NCBI GenBank assembly: GCA_944739405.2
Contig: OX123205.2
Location: forward strand, 34,368,475-34,432,474
Length of the DNA: 64,000 bases
DNA from: Euclidia mi
Taxonomy: Eukaryota; Arthropoda; Insecta; Lepidoptera; Erebidae
Direction: 5' to 3'
Part shown: piece after piece, positions 22,840-32,983 of the stretch
Numbering within the stretch: position 1 is the first letter of the stretch
Layout: each line of letters starts with the position of its first letter
Made by a program: the position numbers and the translations under genes
The notes under the pieces: model-generated
What the model was told of the DNA's origin: nothing
Database searches by the model: none
What the model saw: only the letters and a program-made list of their open reading frames with translations

Positions 22840-23070
22840 AAGAGCGGTTTCAGACTAGTGTTTTATACGCGCGTATAAAACACGCTTCTAAGCTAATTTT
22901 CAGAATCCATGTTGATACTGACACGATATCACTAAAGTTTCCAGTGAACAAGCCAAAATATTCCCGTTTAAGCGCGTCCGGTTTTTTGAAGCGTATGTAG
23001 CGCGCGTGTAATCGTGTATGCTGAAATGCGGTTGCATACGCGCAGAAAAATCGCTAATCTGTAACTACCC
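22840..23070. mobile_element. Possible MITE with internal perfect palindrome
   Basis: The ends AGAGCGGTTTCAGACTAGTG (about 22841) and CGCTAATCTGTAACTACCCT (to about 23070) are imperfect inverted repeats. Inside, 22858 to 22883 (GTGTTTTATACGC and its complement) is a perfect 26-bp palindrome, and GCGTATG/CATACGC motifs recur. No coding frame. Confidence 0.5.
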
Positions 23071-23755
23071 TAATGGCTCTTGTCTTGGCAATGATATCGC
23101 TTGACCTTCATTCTTTTGAATGAAGAAATGGGTTGAACATACTTTCGAGTTAGCTCATACAAATTTCATGAGATTTTGTTCTTAGTTTGTTTTTATTCCT
23201 TTATGTTCGAGTAGAGGAAAGAAATAGTCAGCACCTAAGTGTTGAATTGCTGAGTCAAAGGTGTCGTTAGTCTTATACTTGCAGAATTAATATTACTTAC
23301 AGAAGTGACTGTATTCTTGGCTATCTCCCAAGCGAGTTCTAAAGATATGGACAAATTTAAGAGGAATTTCATACGAATTAGGTAAGCTTGAACTCCACGT
23401 GAGATATACTACTTTTAGTGAATTGTAATTCAGAAATTGTGTTAATTTAATACAATGAAGGACAGTAAACAAGACACCAAAGAAAATTTATTGTTATGAT
23501 ATTGTGAAGGAATAAGGTTTGATGTTCTTAGAACTAGAGGGAGGATCCTCTGGCCAGGCTAGGTTGCCTGTTGTACTAAAGTCCGACGGAGATACTTGGG
23601 AGCTGTACTAGCGTCTGAGAACTTCGCTTGCGCGATTCAGGACTTTTAGTTCCGTCGTGTTAGTTAGATGTTGGCGTGTTGGTTATCTTCGCCGACGTCC
23701 AATATATGTCTTCAGTGTGTGTAGCTACCATTACAATATATCCTATAGGCGTTCA

Positions 23756-24092
23756 CTGGTCAGCGATAGCCGAGTGGAGAGACCGACAGACTGCTACGCA
23801 GAGAGTCTCGGGTTAGAATCCACGGCACGCACAAATGACTTTTCGAAGTTAAGTGCGTATTAAATTGTTAATTATCGCTTGCTAATCGGTGAAGGAAAAC
23901 ATCGTGAGGAAACCTGCATATCTGAGAGTTCTTCATAATGTTCTCAAAAGACATGTGAAGTCTACCAACCCGCACTTGGCCAGCGTGGTGCTCTATGGCC
24001 TTACCCTTTTCATAGAGAGAAGAAGCCCGTGCCCAGCAGTGGGACAATATAAATTAAGGGCTGATGATAATGATGATGAGGTCCACTATTCG
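23756..24092 (+). mobile_element. tRNA-headed SINE, family A
   Basis: Starts GGTCAGCGATAGCCGAGTGG with B box GTCTCGGGTTAGAATCC, then GTGAAGGAAAACATCGTGAG and CACTTGGCCAGCGTGGTGCT, and ends GCCCAGCAGTGGGACAATAT plus a GATGATAATGATGATG tail. It is nearly full length and reads the same way as the plus strand, opposite to the host gene. Confidence 0.85.
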
Positions 24093-24177
24093 TCAAACGT
24101 ATGTCAACGTAATCATAAACAGTAACTATATTTTTCTATTATTTTCTTCTAAAAAAAACAACTCCCGCACTAGGAAT

Positions 24178-24360
24178 AAATTCTGTGTCGCGGGGGACTT
24201 TACAAACATACAATCAACGGACACAATGAACACCCAGACTCGAAACAATAATTTATGGATCACACAAAGTGTTGTTCCGTGTGGGAATCAAACCCACAGC
24301 ACAGCGCGCAGTACCAAGCGGCGAGGCGGTCGCTTAAACCACTACGCCAACCGTGCAGTC
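24178..24360 (-). mobile_element. tRNA-headed SINE, family D
   Basis: On the minus strand it starts at the GCACGGTTGGCGTAGTGGTT A-box head, with B box GTGGGTTTGATTCCC, then CACAAATTATTGT-type body and the end ACTTTACAAA...CCCGCGACACAG complement. Related copies are at 32247 to 32425 (+) and 49311 to 49462 (-). It ends 24 bp from the exon at 24384. Confidence 0.8.
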
Positions 24361-24383
24361 AGACTATATGGTGTAATACTTAC

Positions 24384-24514
24384 ATTATGAGTAAAATACA
24401 CATGATTATGCCACGGGTTTGCCCGTACCCTGCAATCTAAGTACACGTCGGAGCCCTCCACGACCTTGCTGGCATCCAAGTTAGCACCTAGCTCCAACTT
24501 TGCTACTGGTAGAT
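24384..24514 (-). CDS. Side-family exon: start of Ig domain 4
   Basis: Reads LPVAKLELGANLDASKVVEG, SDVYLDCRVRANPWHNHVYF and THN after a split codon. LELGANLD and the CRVRANP segment around the first Ig4 cysteine are typical of Side proteins. Acceptor TTCAACAG in phase 1, donor GTAAGT in phase 0. A tRNA-headed SINE ends about 20 bp from the donor (24178 to 24360), so an insertion has come very close to the splice site without breaking it. Confidence 0.9.
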
Positions 24515-24713
24515 CTGTTGAAAAGAAAATAGCTTCAGTATTGACTCTACGAGTGACTTGTGATACAGAGGATCTTTAATTCACATGGGACAATGCATTG
24601 GATGACCTGAAAAGTTGTCTATCTTTTAGAGCACTTTGTTACAAAAATATCTAAAATTGTAAAACTCATAATTGTATCTCTTACGCACGCTTGTGGACAT
24701 AATTCTTTCAATA

Positions 24714-25772
24714 CGAGGGTCAAACTGAAAGTTCTTAGAAAATCAAAAACTGATTACATTAGCCAGTTATTAGTTTTATTATATCTTTTCAAAATATTGT
24801 CCATTGACGTCAATACACCGCTGCATGCGATGGAACCACTGGGAAAAGCACTTTGCCCACTCGTCCTTAGGGGTCTCTTTAATGGCATCGCGATACGCAG
24901 CCACCGCTTCTTCAGCATTCATAAACCGCTTTCCTTTAAGTTTTTCTTTAATTTTTGGAAATAAATAAAAATCACAAGGCGCGAGGTCGGGGCTATACGG
25001 CGGGTGACCCAGTAATTCAACGTTTGATGTCGCCAAATAGTCGATCGTTCGCTTGGCGGTGTGCGACGAGGCGTTGTCGTGGTGAAGGAGGATCCTACTG
25101 CGAGGTCGTTTCTCTCGAACTTTTTCCAAGACAAGTGGCAAACAATTGGTAGTGTACCATTCTGCAGAAACTGTTTTTTGATCCTCTAATACAATTCTTG
25201 CGAAATGACCTATCCTTCCAAAGAACGAGGCCACCATTTTTTTTCCCGCACTTCGATCTCTCTTCACTTTAGTTGGCAACTCCTCGAAAGGAAACACCCA
25301 CTGAGCAGATTGTCTTTTGGTTTCAGGATCATAACAGTAAATCCAGCTTTCGTCACCTGTTAGTATGTCGAACACAGCATTTGAGTCACCTCCGTTAAAT
25401 CTTTCAATCATTTTACGGCACCAATCCACACGATGGAGTTTTTGAGCCTTAGTCAAATTATGAGGTATCCACCGGGCGCAAAGCTTCCTGACCGCTAAAT
25501 GTTCGTGGAGGATTTTGTGCACTTGACTCATACCGATGCCTAAGCTTGTCCGAATCTGCTGATAGGTCACTCTTTTGTCAGTCTCTATCATACGCCGCAC
25601 AACACAGATGTTATTTTCAGTCGTCGCCGTAGAAGGCCGTCCCTCACGTACATCATCAGTGAGATTAGTGCGACCACGTTTAAACTCATTAAACCAGTTG
25701 TAAACAGTCGCACGAGATGGGGCTTCATCGTGAAAGGCCAATCGTAGTCTATCATAACTTTCTTGTTGACTT
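24714..25772 (-). mobile_element. mariner element, 5' end lost
   Basis: A TA (24712) followed by CGAGGGTCAAACTGAAAGTT marks the downstream inverted terminal repeat. The element carries one long transposase frame. The matching repeat expected on the far side is absent, because a LINE begins at about 25770. It lies in the intron upstream of the Ig4 start exon, in the same orientation as the host gene. Confidence 0.85.
24779..25772 (-). CDS. mariner DD34D transposase, nearly complete
   Basis: Cut-and-paste transposase of the mariner family. The frame has no stop over about 331 residues. N-terminal DNA-binding part: SQQESYDRLRLAFHDEAPSR and TVYNWFNEFKRG, then a second helix-turn-helix ending KILHEHLAVRKLCARWIPHN. 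Catalytic triad: LTGDESWIY, HHDNASSHT and YSPDLAPCDFYLFP; the last two aspartates are separated by 34 residues, which defines DD34D. Family length is about 345. The computed start codon at 25813 lies in sequence antisense to the adjoining LINE, so the true N-terminal 12 to 15 residues are probably replaced. It could still make a nearly full protein, but mobility is unlikely without both ends. Confidence 0.9.
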
Positions 25773-27276
25773 AAATGACATCGAAAAAGGAGCAGGTATA
25801 GACGGCATTCCACCAGTTTACATTAAGCATTGCGCAAAGGCACTAATTACACCTCTAGTCTTAATTTTTAATAGGTCACTCTCAGAAGGTGTTTTTCCGG
25901 ACCTCTGGAAGGAGGCACTCGTTGTACCCATACATAAATCCGATGATAAACATCTCGTTATAAATTACCGACCAATATCTATATTGGCGACTTTCGGCAA
26001 AATATTAGAAAAACTCGTGACAGAACGCATTACGTGGCACCTTAAACAATACATTAGCAACAACCAGCATGGGTTCATAAAATCACGATCTACGGCTACC
26101 AACTTATTGTCCTACACATCAACATTATCGGAACATCTTGATAAATGTATTCCCGTAGATGCAATCTACACAGACTTCAGTAAGGCATTTGATAAGGTAG
26201 ATCACAGTCTTCTTATTAATAAATTACATCAAATTGGCATACATGGCAAACTACTTGAATGGTTTCAATCCTATCTAGAAAATAGACGTGCAAGAGTTGC
26301 TATTAATGGATACCTCTCTGATGCTTACGAAGTGACCTCTGGAGTCCCACAGGGTTCCCATTTAGGGCCCATTCTCTTTAATGTGTTTATCAACGACATT
26401 AATAAATGCGTCCATTACTCGAAGTTCTATCTTTTTGCAGATGACCTTAAATTAATCATGCCAATTCGCAACCCCTCAGACTCAACCAAACTACAAGAAG
26501 ATCTTGACAGACTACACGATTGGTGTCAAATAAATAATATGCACTTAAATATTAACAAATGCCATCATATCCACTTTACTCGCAAAAAAATTACAAGACT
26601 CAATGAGTATTACATTGGTGGAGTTAAGATCAGCTTCGTAGATAAAATTCGTGATTTAGGCGTTTGGATAGATACACAATTGAAATTCGACACACACATT
26701 TTAAATATTACGTCAAAGGGTTTTAGAGCATTAGGCTTTGTGTTGCGCAACACGAGAGAATTCAAAAAATCGTCAACAAAAATACTACTTTTTAATGCAT
26801 TAGTACGACCAATACTAGAATATAACTCTGTTGTTTGGAACCCTTACTATGATATTTACAATAAGCGCTTGGAAAGCGTTCAAAAACGCTTTCTTTATCA
26901 TATCTGCTATCGCGACCATAAAGCCAAGATACTTTCAAATTACGCGGCAAGATTAAAACATTATAATATGGTTACCTTATCGAACCGTAGAAAAATGACA
27001 GATGCTGTTTTTCTTCACAAATTATTTAACGGTCACATTGATTGCAGTGATTTATTAAGCTCTTTAGTCATTAACATCCCTACTCATGTGCCTAGAAGTA
27101 ACATATATAAGTTGTTCAGTGTTCCTTACTCAAGAACAAATCTCGGGTACTATGCCGCCATGTCAAGGCTTTGTAGGCAGCACAACTTGGTCACCAAACT
27201 CTGTAATGCAGATATTAGCGATAGGATAAGTGAGTACAAAAAACATGCTATGGCTGCGCTTTTTGTTGAGGTATAG
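25770..27276 (+). CDS. LINE reverse transcriptase, N-terminal endonuclease missing
   Basis: Copies element RNA at the target site. RT blocks in order: EKGAGIDGIPP, PIHKSDDKHLVINYRPISI, NQHGFIKSRSTATNLL, AIYTDFSKAFDKVDH, GVPQGSHLGPILFNVFINDI and YLFADDLKL (catalytic Asp pair about 240 codons in). The thumb region and C-terminal part continue to a stop at 27276. There is no internal stop over 500 codons. The apurinic endonuclease expected upstream is absent. The first 15 to 18 codons of the longest frame are antisense mariner. Clade is Jockey-superfamily or CR1 by motif style; a tree would decide. Confidence 0.9.
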
Positions 27277-27609
27277 TAATGGGTGTGTTCCTTATTAACT
27301 TTAATTTTACTCAGTCTCTGTTAATATTGTTGATTTTGTTTTTTATTTATTCTAAGTAAACTTTGTATTTTTAACTTTAATTTTAAAACATGTACCTATT
27401 TTGTAAACCTTTGTAAATTGCCTGCTCTTATGTGCACTTTTTTTGTTATTTCAGAATTTATAACTTATGCATGATGTGGTTTCCTGTAATTGAGGGAGTA
27501 CACAGGCTATAATCCTGTATTGTAATTTTAAAAAATTGTTATTTATAAGATGTGTACAGCCTTTGTTGGAAATCCTTAATCAAAATAAATAAATAAATAA
27601 ATAAATAAA
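25770..27609 (+). mobile_element. 5'-truncated Jockey/CR1-type LINE
   Basis: Starts inside the RT domain at the mariner junction, has one ORF, a 3' UTR of about 300 bp, and ends in an AAAT repeat (27580 to 27609). The missing endonuclease and 5' UTR are the usual result of incomplete reverse transcription. The frame is intact, so the insertion may be fairly recent. Confidence 0.85.
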
Positions 27610-27610
27610 T

Positions 27611-27935
27611 GATATTACAACCATATTATATACCATGTAATAAATTTGTAGATCCCACGCAATAGTGGGTGAGCTCATTGCCGTAGCACACTCCCAGATT
27701 CCGTAACACTTATTTCCGTACTAGATTTACGCCTAATTCCCCGAAGGGGTAGGCAAAGAGAGGTATGATATTACAACCATATTATACCATGTAATAAATT
27801 TGTAGATCCCACACAATAATGGGTGAGCTCATTGCCGTAGCACACTCCCAGATTCCGTAACACTTTTGACCCGACCCGGGAGTCGAATCCAGTACTTCGC
27901 GATCAGCAGATGCATACGCTATCTACTGGACCACA
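27611..27935 (-). mobile_element. SINE family B with a duplicated body
   Basis: On the minus strand the head (27935 to 27866) has the B-box region GGATTCGACTCCCGGGTCGG. The body (27865 to 27767) has CTACGGCAATGAGCTCACCC, then the tail CTACCCCTTCGGGGAATTAG (about 27757 to 27735). A second copy of the body follows at 27711 to 27611, with two substitutions and a 2-bp length change. The structure is either a tandem duplication or a second headless SINE directly next to the LINE tail. Confidence 0.75.
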
Positions 27936-28015
27936 GAAGCAGTTATTAAAATATACACGCTTCAAAAATATTGTATGTCTCACTATCAATCAAAGTTCTT
28001 TAAAGAGGTACTTAC

Positions 28016-28160
28016 GTTGTATCTCCATCTTCCACCCATCCTCGTGCGTGGAATGAGGCAGGCTTGGTTGTACCGCTCTGCAGGATAGAACCCTGCCGGC
28101 ATCTTCTATCGACGGCACGAACGTCAGGATACTGCTCGTAACGTTCCCATCCGTTGACGT
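28016..28160 (-). CDS. Side-family exon: end of Ig domain 3
   Basis: Reads TSTDGNVTSSILTFVPSIED, AGRVLSCRAVQPSLPHSTHE and DGWKMEIQ. The D-A-G-x-x-x-x-C pattern gives the second Ig3 cysteine, and EDGWKMEIQ is the characteristic linker to Ig4 in the family. An N-x-S/T sequon (NVTS) is present. Acceptor GCCATCAG in phase 0, donor GTAAGT in phase 1. A SINE fragment lies within 50 bp upstream of the acceptor on this strand. Confidence 0.9.
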
Positions 28161-28194
28161 CTGATGGCAAAAAGATTATATAGGTATACTTATT

Positions 28195-28325
28195 TTGATC
28201 AGCAGCGGTAGCCAAGTAGAGAGACCAACAGACTGCTATGCAGTCGGGTTCAAAACCACTTATATCGCTTGCTAACCGGTGAAGGAAAATTTTATGAGGA
28301 GCCTTTCTATACGTAGGTATAAGAG
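28195..28325 (+). mobile_element. SINE family A fragment
   Basis: Head GATCAGCAGCGGTAGCCAAG and AGAGACCAACAGACTGCTAT are kept, then after a deletion ATCGCTTGCTAACCGGTGAA and GGAAAATTTTATGAGG. It adjoins the family E element that starts at 28329. It lies 35 bp upstream of the Ig3 exon acceptor on the opposite strand. Confidence 0.7.
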
Positions 28326-28328
28326 TTA

Positions 28329-28510
28329 CTAGAGGATGCCCGCAGTACACCCGCACATTTTATTTTAATTGAACCGCTTCTTCTCGATCTCGTGAAAATC
28401 ACGGCACAGCACGTGAGAATCAACCAAGCCAAATTTCAGTTTCTGGCGCCCAATAGTTTTAACTGTGACTACCAATTAGTCAGCAACGCAAAAATGTTAT
28501 ATATACCTAC
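28329..28510 (+). mobile_element. RTE-type SINE, family E, diverged
   Basis: Starts CTAGAGGATGCCCGCAG, contains TCTCGTGAAAATCACGGC and CCAAATTTCAGTTTCTGGCG, and ends AGTCAGCAACGCAAAAATGT. Several internal deletions compared with the copy at 11161. Confidence 0.6.
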
Positions 28511-28585
28511 AGATGTAGACAAAATTTAATTAAGATAGTAACAGAAATGTAATATCTGTCTTTGAAGTAGCAATTAGAGCGTAAT

Positions 28586-28725
28586 CTGGGGGCACGGCAG
28601 TGCCCCCACCAAGTTGAGCGAAAAAGTGGCACGGCCACACGGTATCATCCTTTTCTTCTGGGGGCACGCCAGAGCCCCACCAAGTCGAGCCAAAAAGCGG
28701 CACGGCCGTACCATCCTTTTCTCGA
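28586..28725. repeat. Two GC-rich tandem repeats of about 70 bp with hairpin starts
   Basis: Copies at 28586 to 28658 and 28659 to 28725. Each opens with a hairpin (GGGGGCACGGCAGTGCCCCC; GGGGGCACGCCAGAGCCCC), then CACCAAGT(T/C)GAGC(G/C)AAAAAG(T/C)GGCACGGCC, and closes CATCCTTTTCT. They stand out sharply from the AT-rich surroundings and continue into TTCGACCCGCTATAACTGCG. Probably part of a dispersed moth repeat; the minus-strand frame through them is not a gene. Confidence 0.7.
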
Positions 28726-29924
28726 AGCTATTCAGGCCATTTCGACCCGCTATAACTGCGTTGTGGATAAAACTAGAAGCCTGATTTTTTAGTACCCATG
28801 TAGGCATTGTATAAACATGGTGTATTTAAAATTTCATTCAATTTGAACTAGGCGTTTAAGAATTATAACGAGTCAAAATTCTTAATTTTGTCTCTCACTG
28901 ACCGATCATCAAAAGTCTAAGGCACTTCTAGCAGACATAGAAGCTTGAAATTTAGAATACGATTAGTGTTTAGTATATGAATCAAGGAAAAAGTAAAATA
29001 TTTTTTAATTTATGTCCAGTTTTCGAAATACATCAACTGCATAAATAACTTTGTAATCCCATATAAATATAAAGGATTACAAAATTACATTTGTAGTTAG
29101 AGCTTTAAATAAGAAAATTCATTGTTGGTGTACAAGAAGTAGAAGGTACCGGAAAGGACAAAAGTAAGACTATCTTCAAAAAGAAATGAGATCCCATAAA
29201 AACAATACTTGTCAAAAATACCAAGTCTCGCGACCGTAAAAAGTTGTGAGATCCATGTAATACCAAGTCGGTTAATTAAAAATCTTACATAATATACATC
29301 CAGCATAAATTAACAATTCCTTAAAAGGATTTTTTTCACATACGTACGTACTTTACTTTAAAAACGAATTTCGCGAACGAGTCATCCCTATTTCAATCAA
29401 TCAGATTAATTACTAATAAACCACTGGAGATTGTCGATACGCTTAAAGTTTCAATACGGGAGTTGGTTAATGACAACTATCTATTGCTATTGTGCTGTCT
29501 TCAAAACTATCTTGATGGCCGTGTCCAGGGTAATTAGGTTCGCGAAATTAAATTGTTAGTCGCGACATCTATTATGTGGTTTACTTGATGGTGCGAGCAA
29601 AAAATGACGCCTCAAATATAACCGCTATTGAAACATTGCATCCCATATGAGAGAGATCCCATTTAGTTTTTAGTTAGATATCCCATTTAGACTACGCAGA
29701 AACGTTTAAAAAATTAAATTAAATATAATAAAATTATTTGGCGTGAAGCTGAAATGTTATACTTGCCGCTTCTGTGTGAATTAAGTTATTTTATTATAAG
29801 CCGACTGCCGTTGGCTATACGGACGGTGTATGGAAAAATGAATTTTAAACAACGTGTGTAAAATGTTTGTGTGTGGGTGTGTGTAAATGTGTGTATGTAT
29901 TTGTGTAGATAAGATAAGATTTAT

Positions 29925-31341
29925 TTATTTGTTCAAACCATGTGTTTTACAAAAGATGTTCGTTTAAAATTAGGTACTTATAAACATGTTTTGCCATAGA
30001 TGGCATACAAATATAATATGATTGAAGTTAAATACATTAATAATGATAGAACAATGAAAACAGTCATAATAACAATAAAATAGTATGTCAATTAAATAAA
30101 AATTGAAAAAGAAACTTCATTGTAAATATAGTAAAAAAAAGCATAATACATCAATAATTATAAGAGGATTAAATTAATCAAACTACATTATTAAATTGTA
30201 TCATTTAGAAAATCGTGCACATTATAAAAAGCTTTTTGGGATAGCATTTCTTTAAGTTTGTGTTTAAACATATTTATATTTAATGATTTATATTCTTTTG
30301 GCAGCTTGTTGAAAATTTTAGGTGCCATGCAGAAAATGCTTTTGCACATAAGAGCAGTATTGGCACTGTGCATACATATCCTTTCATTATCTCTCCTGTT
30401 CCGTTGGACAATATCCGAAAGACGTGGGAACAATTGAGGATTAGTTTTGACAAAAATACATACTTTCATAATATACAAGCAAGGAAATCTCAAAATTTAG
30501 TTATTAATAAAAAATGGGCGGCAGCTATCAGTGACTTTCGGTCCAAACATGGCACGTATGCAGAGTTTTTGTAATTTGAACACAATTTCCCTATCAGTCG
30601 AGTTGCCCCAGAAAATTACACCATAACGCAGAGTAGATACCACTAGCCTATGATACGCAGTGAGTAAGGTTGCAATATTGACAGACGGAGCAAGCATAAA
30701 TAGAGCATATGAGGATTTACTGATTTTATTGCTAACATATTCGATATGACTTTTCCAATCTAATTTCTTATCAATATATATTCCAAGAAATTTCGCAGTA
30801 TCTACTTGTTTCATTAATTTATTATCATATATAATGCTTATTTGTGATGGAGTCTGCGGTGCGTTGTTTAAAATGCTAGATGTTAGTTTTATTCAAATTT
30901 ATTTTTAAATTATTATTATCTAGCCACGAAATTGTTGATGTCAAAGAATTATTGATGTCATTTTCATAGGAATTAGTGCTTCTGCATGCAGTCGTCAGCA
31001 AAAAGAGTCATTGGTTGGATTGTCGAATTTGGAAAGTCATTGATATATAAAATAAATAAAAGTGGTCCCAACACGCTCCCTTGCGGAAGACCGAAGTTTA
31101 GAAATCGTTCACTAGATGAGAATGTTAGTTCTGTTTTTGTCTTAATATCTAATTTTGAAATGGCCGTAATTTGTTTTCTGTGGGATAAATATGATTCTAA
31201 AAGTTTCAGGACATTTCCTCTTATTCCATAACAGTCTAGTTTGTTTTTAAGGATATTATAGTCAACGTAGTCGAAGGCCTGTAAATTTTGTATTTCATTG
31301 TAAGCATTGTGTTTTTTAGGGATTATGAATATTTTGTACAA
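29925..31341 (-). pseudogene. Broken Jockey/CR1-type LINE
   Basis: Minus-strand RT fragments in order: FDYVDYNILKNKLDCYGIRG, NFGLPQGSVLGPLLFILYIN and MTLFADDC (31341 to 30973); then, after a frame change, TAKFLGIYIDKKLDWKSHIE and VVSTLRYGVIFWGNSTDREI (30814 to 30497); then, after a stop at 30497, MAPKIFNKLPKEYKSLNINM to 30191. The 3' region is A-rich and ends in AAATAAATAAATCTTATCTT complement near 29925. At least one frameshift and one stop show an old copy. It is not closely similar to the LINE at 25770. Confidence 0.8.
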
Positions 31342-31499
31342 ACTTGTTTTTTTATTTTGTTTTTTCTAGTAAGTTACAGAGGTACCTACCAGGCTTTTCA
31401 GTCTATTTTTACATTTATAAATTTTAGCTCTCATTAAAAGAACACAAAGTATCCAAAACATCAAAGTTTCTTTCCATGTGTAAAACGAAGACGCAATAG

Positions 31500-31552
31500 T
31501 GCGGTTGTAAGCGGCAATGCGAGCACTTAAACCACTACGCCATCAGATTACT
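31500..31552 (-). repeat. SINE family D head fragment
   Basis: CTGATGGCGTAGTGGTTTAA on the minus strand followed by GTGCTCGCATTGCCGC matches the A-box side of family D. The rest of the element is missing. Confidence 0.5.
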
Positions 31553-32246
31553 AAAAGCCCCAACAATACATGACTTTCAAACATTTACAAATATTTAGCT
31601 CTTTTTTAAAACCAACTTTGAGCTAAAGTCTAACATTTTCTCTTACATACGAAACAGCTATTTACTTTTGAATATCATTTAACTTCATTTTCAGGTGCAA
31701 AATTACTTGTGTCGTGATATGCGATATCAACGCAAGCTACTTAAGCAAGTTTCGTATGACAAGTTTATCAAGAGCTCAGGGTATTACACTAAGGAAGCGT
31801 CTTAGTGTACGCTGCTCCTAAGCATTAAATTAGCAGCTTATGATTCTAGTATGTATCATGGTGGAAGTTGTGTGTGTGTAGTTTGTAGGTCTTTTCGGCG
31901 TGTTTCATTGGTAAGATTAGGGTGGTAGTAGTATTTTCAGGCTTGTGAAATGGTGTTGCTTTCAAAAATAGGGCAACTTTCGACTGAAGTTTAAGTTCTG
32001 AGTTTAAGAAGTTAATATTTTCAGTAGTAAACATTAAGTAGGTATGAATAAGAATAGATAAGAATTGTAAACCCTCACTAGTAAATAGACAACAGTTCCA
32101 CAGAACATATAATATACAATCTTGTGTTATTACTTTAATGAGATAAGGTTCTGATCTATGGCATCTAGACTGGTTACATCGACCAAATTATCTAAATGCA
32201 CGGTTACTTACCACCAGACGTATTTCTTACCACACGTAAATTACTG

Positions 32247-32425
32247 CACGGATGGCGTAGTGGTTTAAGCGGTCGTCTCGACGCTCAGTACTACGCCGCG
32301 TGTCGGGGGTTCGATTTCCACAAGAGACGTTTGTGTGATGCACAAATTGTTGTCTCGAGTCTGGGTGTTCTTTTTGTCCATTGATTGAATGTTTGTTAAG
32401 TGCCCCGCAACGCAAGATTTATTCC
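32247..32425 (+). mobile_element. tRNA-headed SINE, family D
   Basis: Head GCACGGATGGCGTAGTGGTT (A box) and GTCGGGGGTTCGATTTCC (B box), body GTTTGTGTGATGCACAAATT then GTCTCGAGTCTGGGTGTTC, end GTTTGTTAAGTGCCCCGC. It is the best plus-strand copy of the family in the window. Confidence 0.8.
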
Positions 32426-32456
32426 TTGTCTTTTATAAAGCTAAGAAAAAATATCA

Positions 32457-32663
32457 TATATAAAATCCTTGCGTTACTGACTGACTGACAGACACGCTAC
32501 AGCCAAAACTATTGGGCGCAGGAAGCTGAAATTTGGCATGTATGTTCCTTGGGGACCGTAGGGTTGCATTAAGAAGGGATTTCCCGAAATTCCCACGGGA
32601 TCGGCTAAAACGGGTAAATTAAAAAAAAAATGCAAGCGTAGCTGCTGGCGTCCTCTAGTTTTA
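32457..32663 (-). mobile_element. RTE-type SINE, family E
   Basis: Plus-strand text ATATAAAATCCTTGCGTTAC, then CAGGAAGCTGAAATTTGGCA, TTTCCCGAAATTCCCACGGG and AGCTGCTGGCGTCCTCTAG is the reverse complement of the copy at 11161, with close identity by eye. Confidence 0.75.
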
Positions 32664-32983
32664 TATAAAACCCTAAAAAACATGGCCCTGGATCGAGCCG
32701 AATGACTTCAGATCGTAAAATCAGCGGCAATATTATAACGGATTGCAAGGATCAACGCATATTTTACAAGAAAAGTACGGGCGTGGAATGAAGACTTCTC
32801 ATCAAAGACGGCGGTTAAGAATTGCACCAGTTCTGCAGTAATTCTTAGTTATTCTCAGTATTTTTACACCCAGTACTCGCTCAGTAATCAGGTAGTATTT
32901 GCATTTCCAGCGAATTTAAGGTTGGTACATCATTAACTTATATGTAATTTACTTGTCATTTGTAAACTGTTCAATGTAATTGT

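Noticed and set aside
23889..24390. Frames at 23889 and 24064 (similar to 7780 and 63312)
   Set aside because: They translate SINE families A and D; the same residues appear in several copies because the SINEs are repeated.
28574..28807. 77-codon minus-strand frame
   Set aside because: It reads through the GC-rich tandem repeats and repeats the same motif; no gene context.
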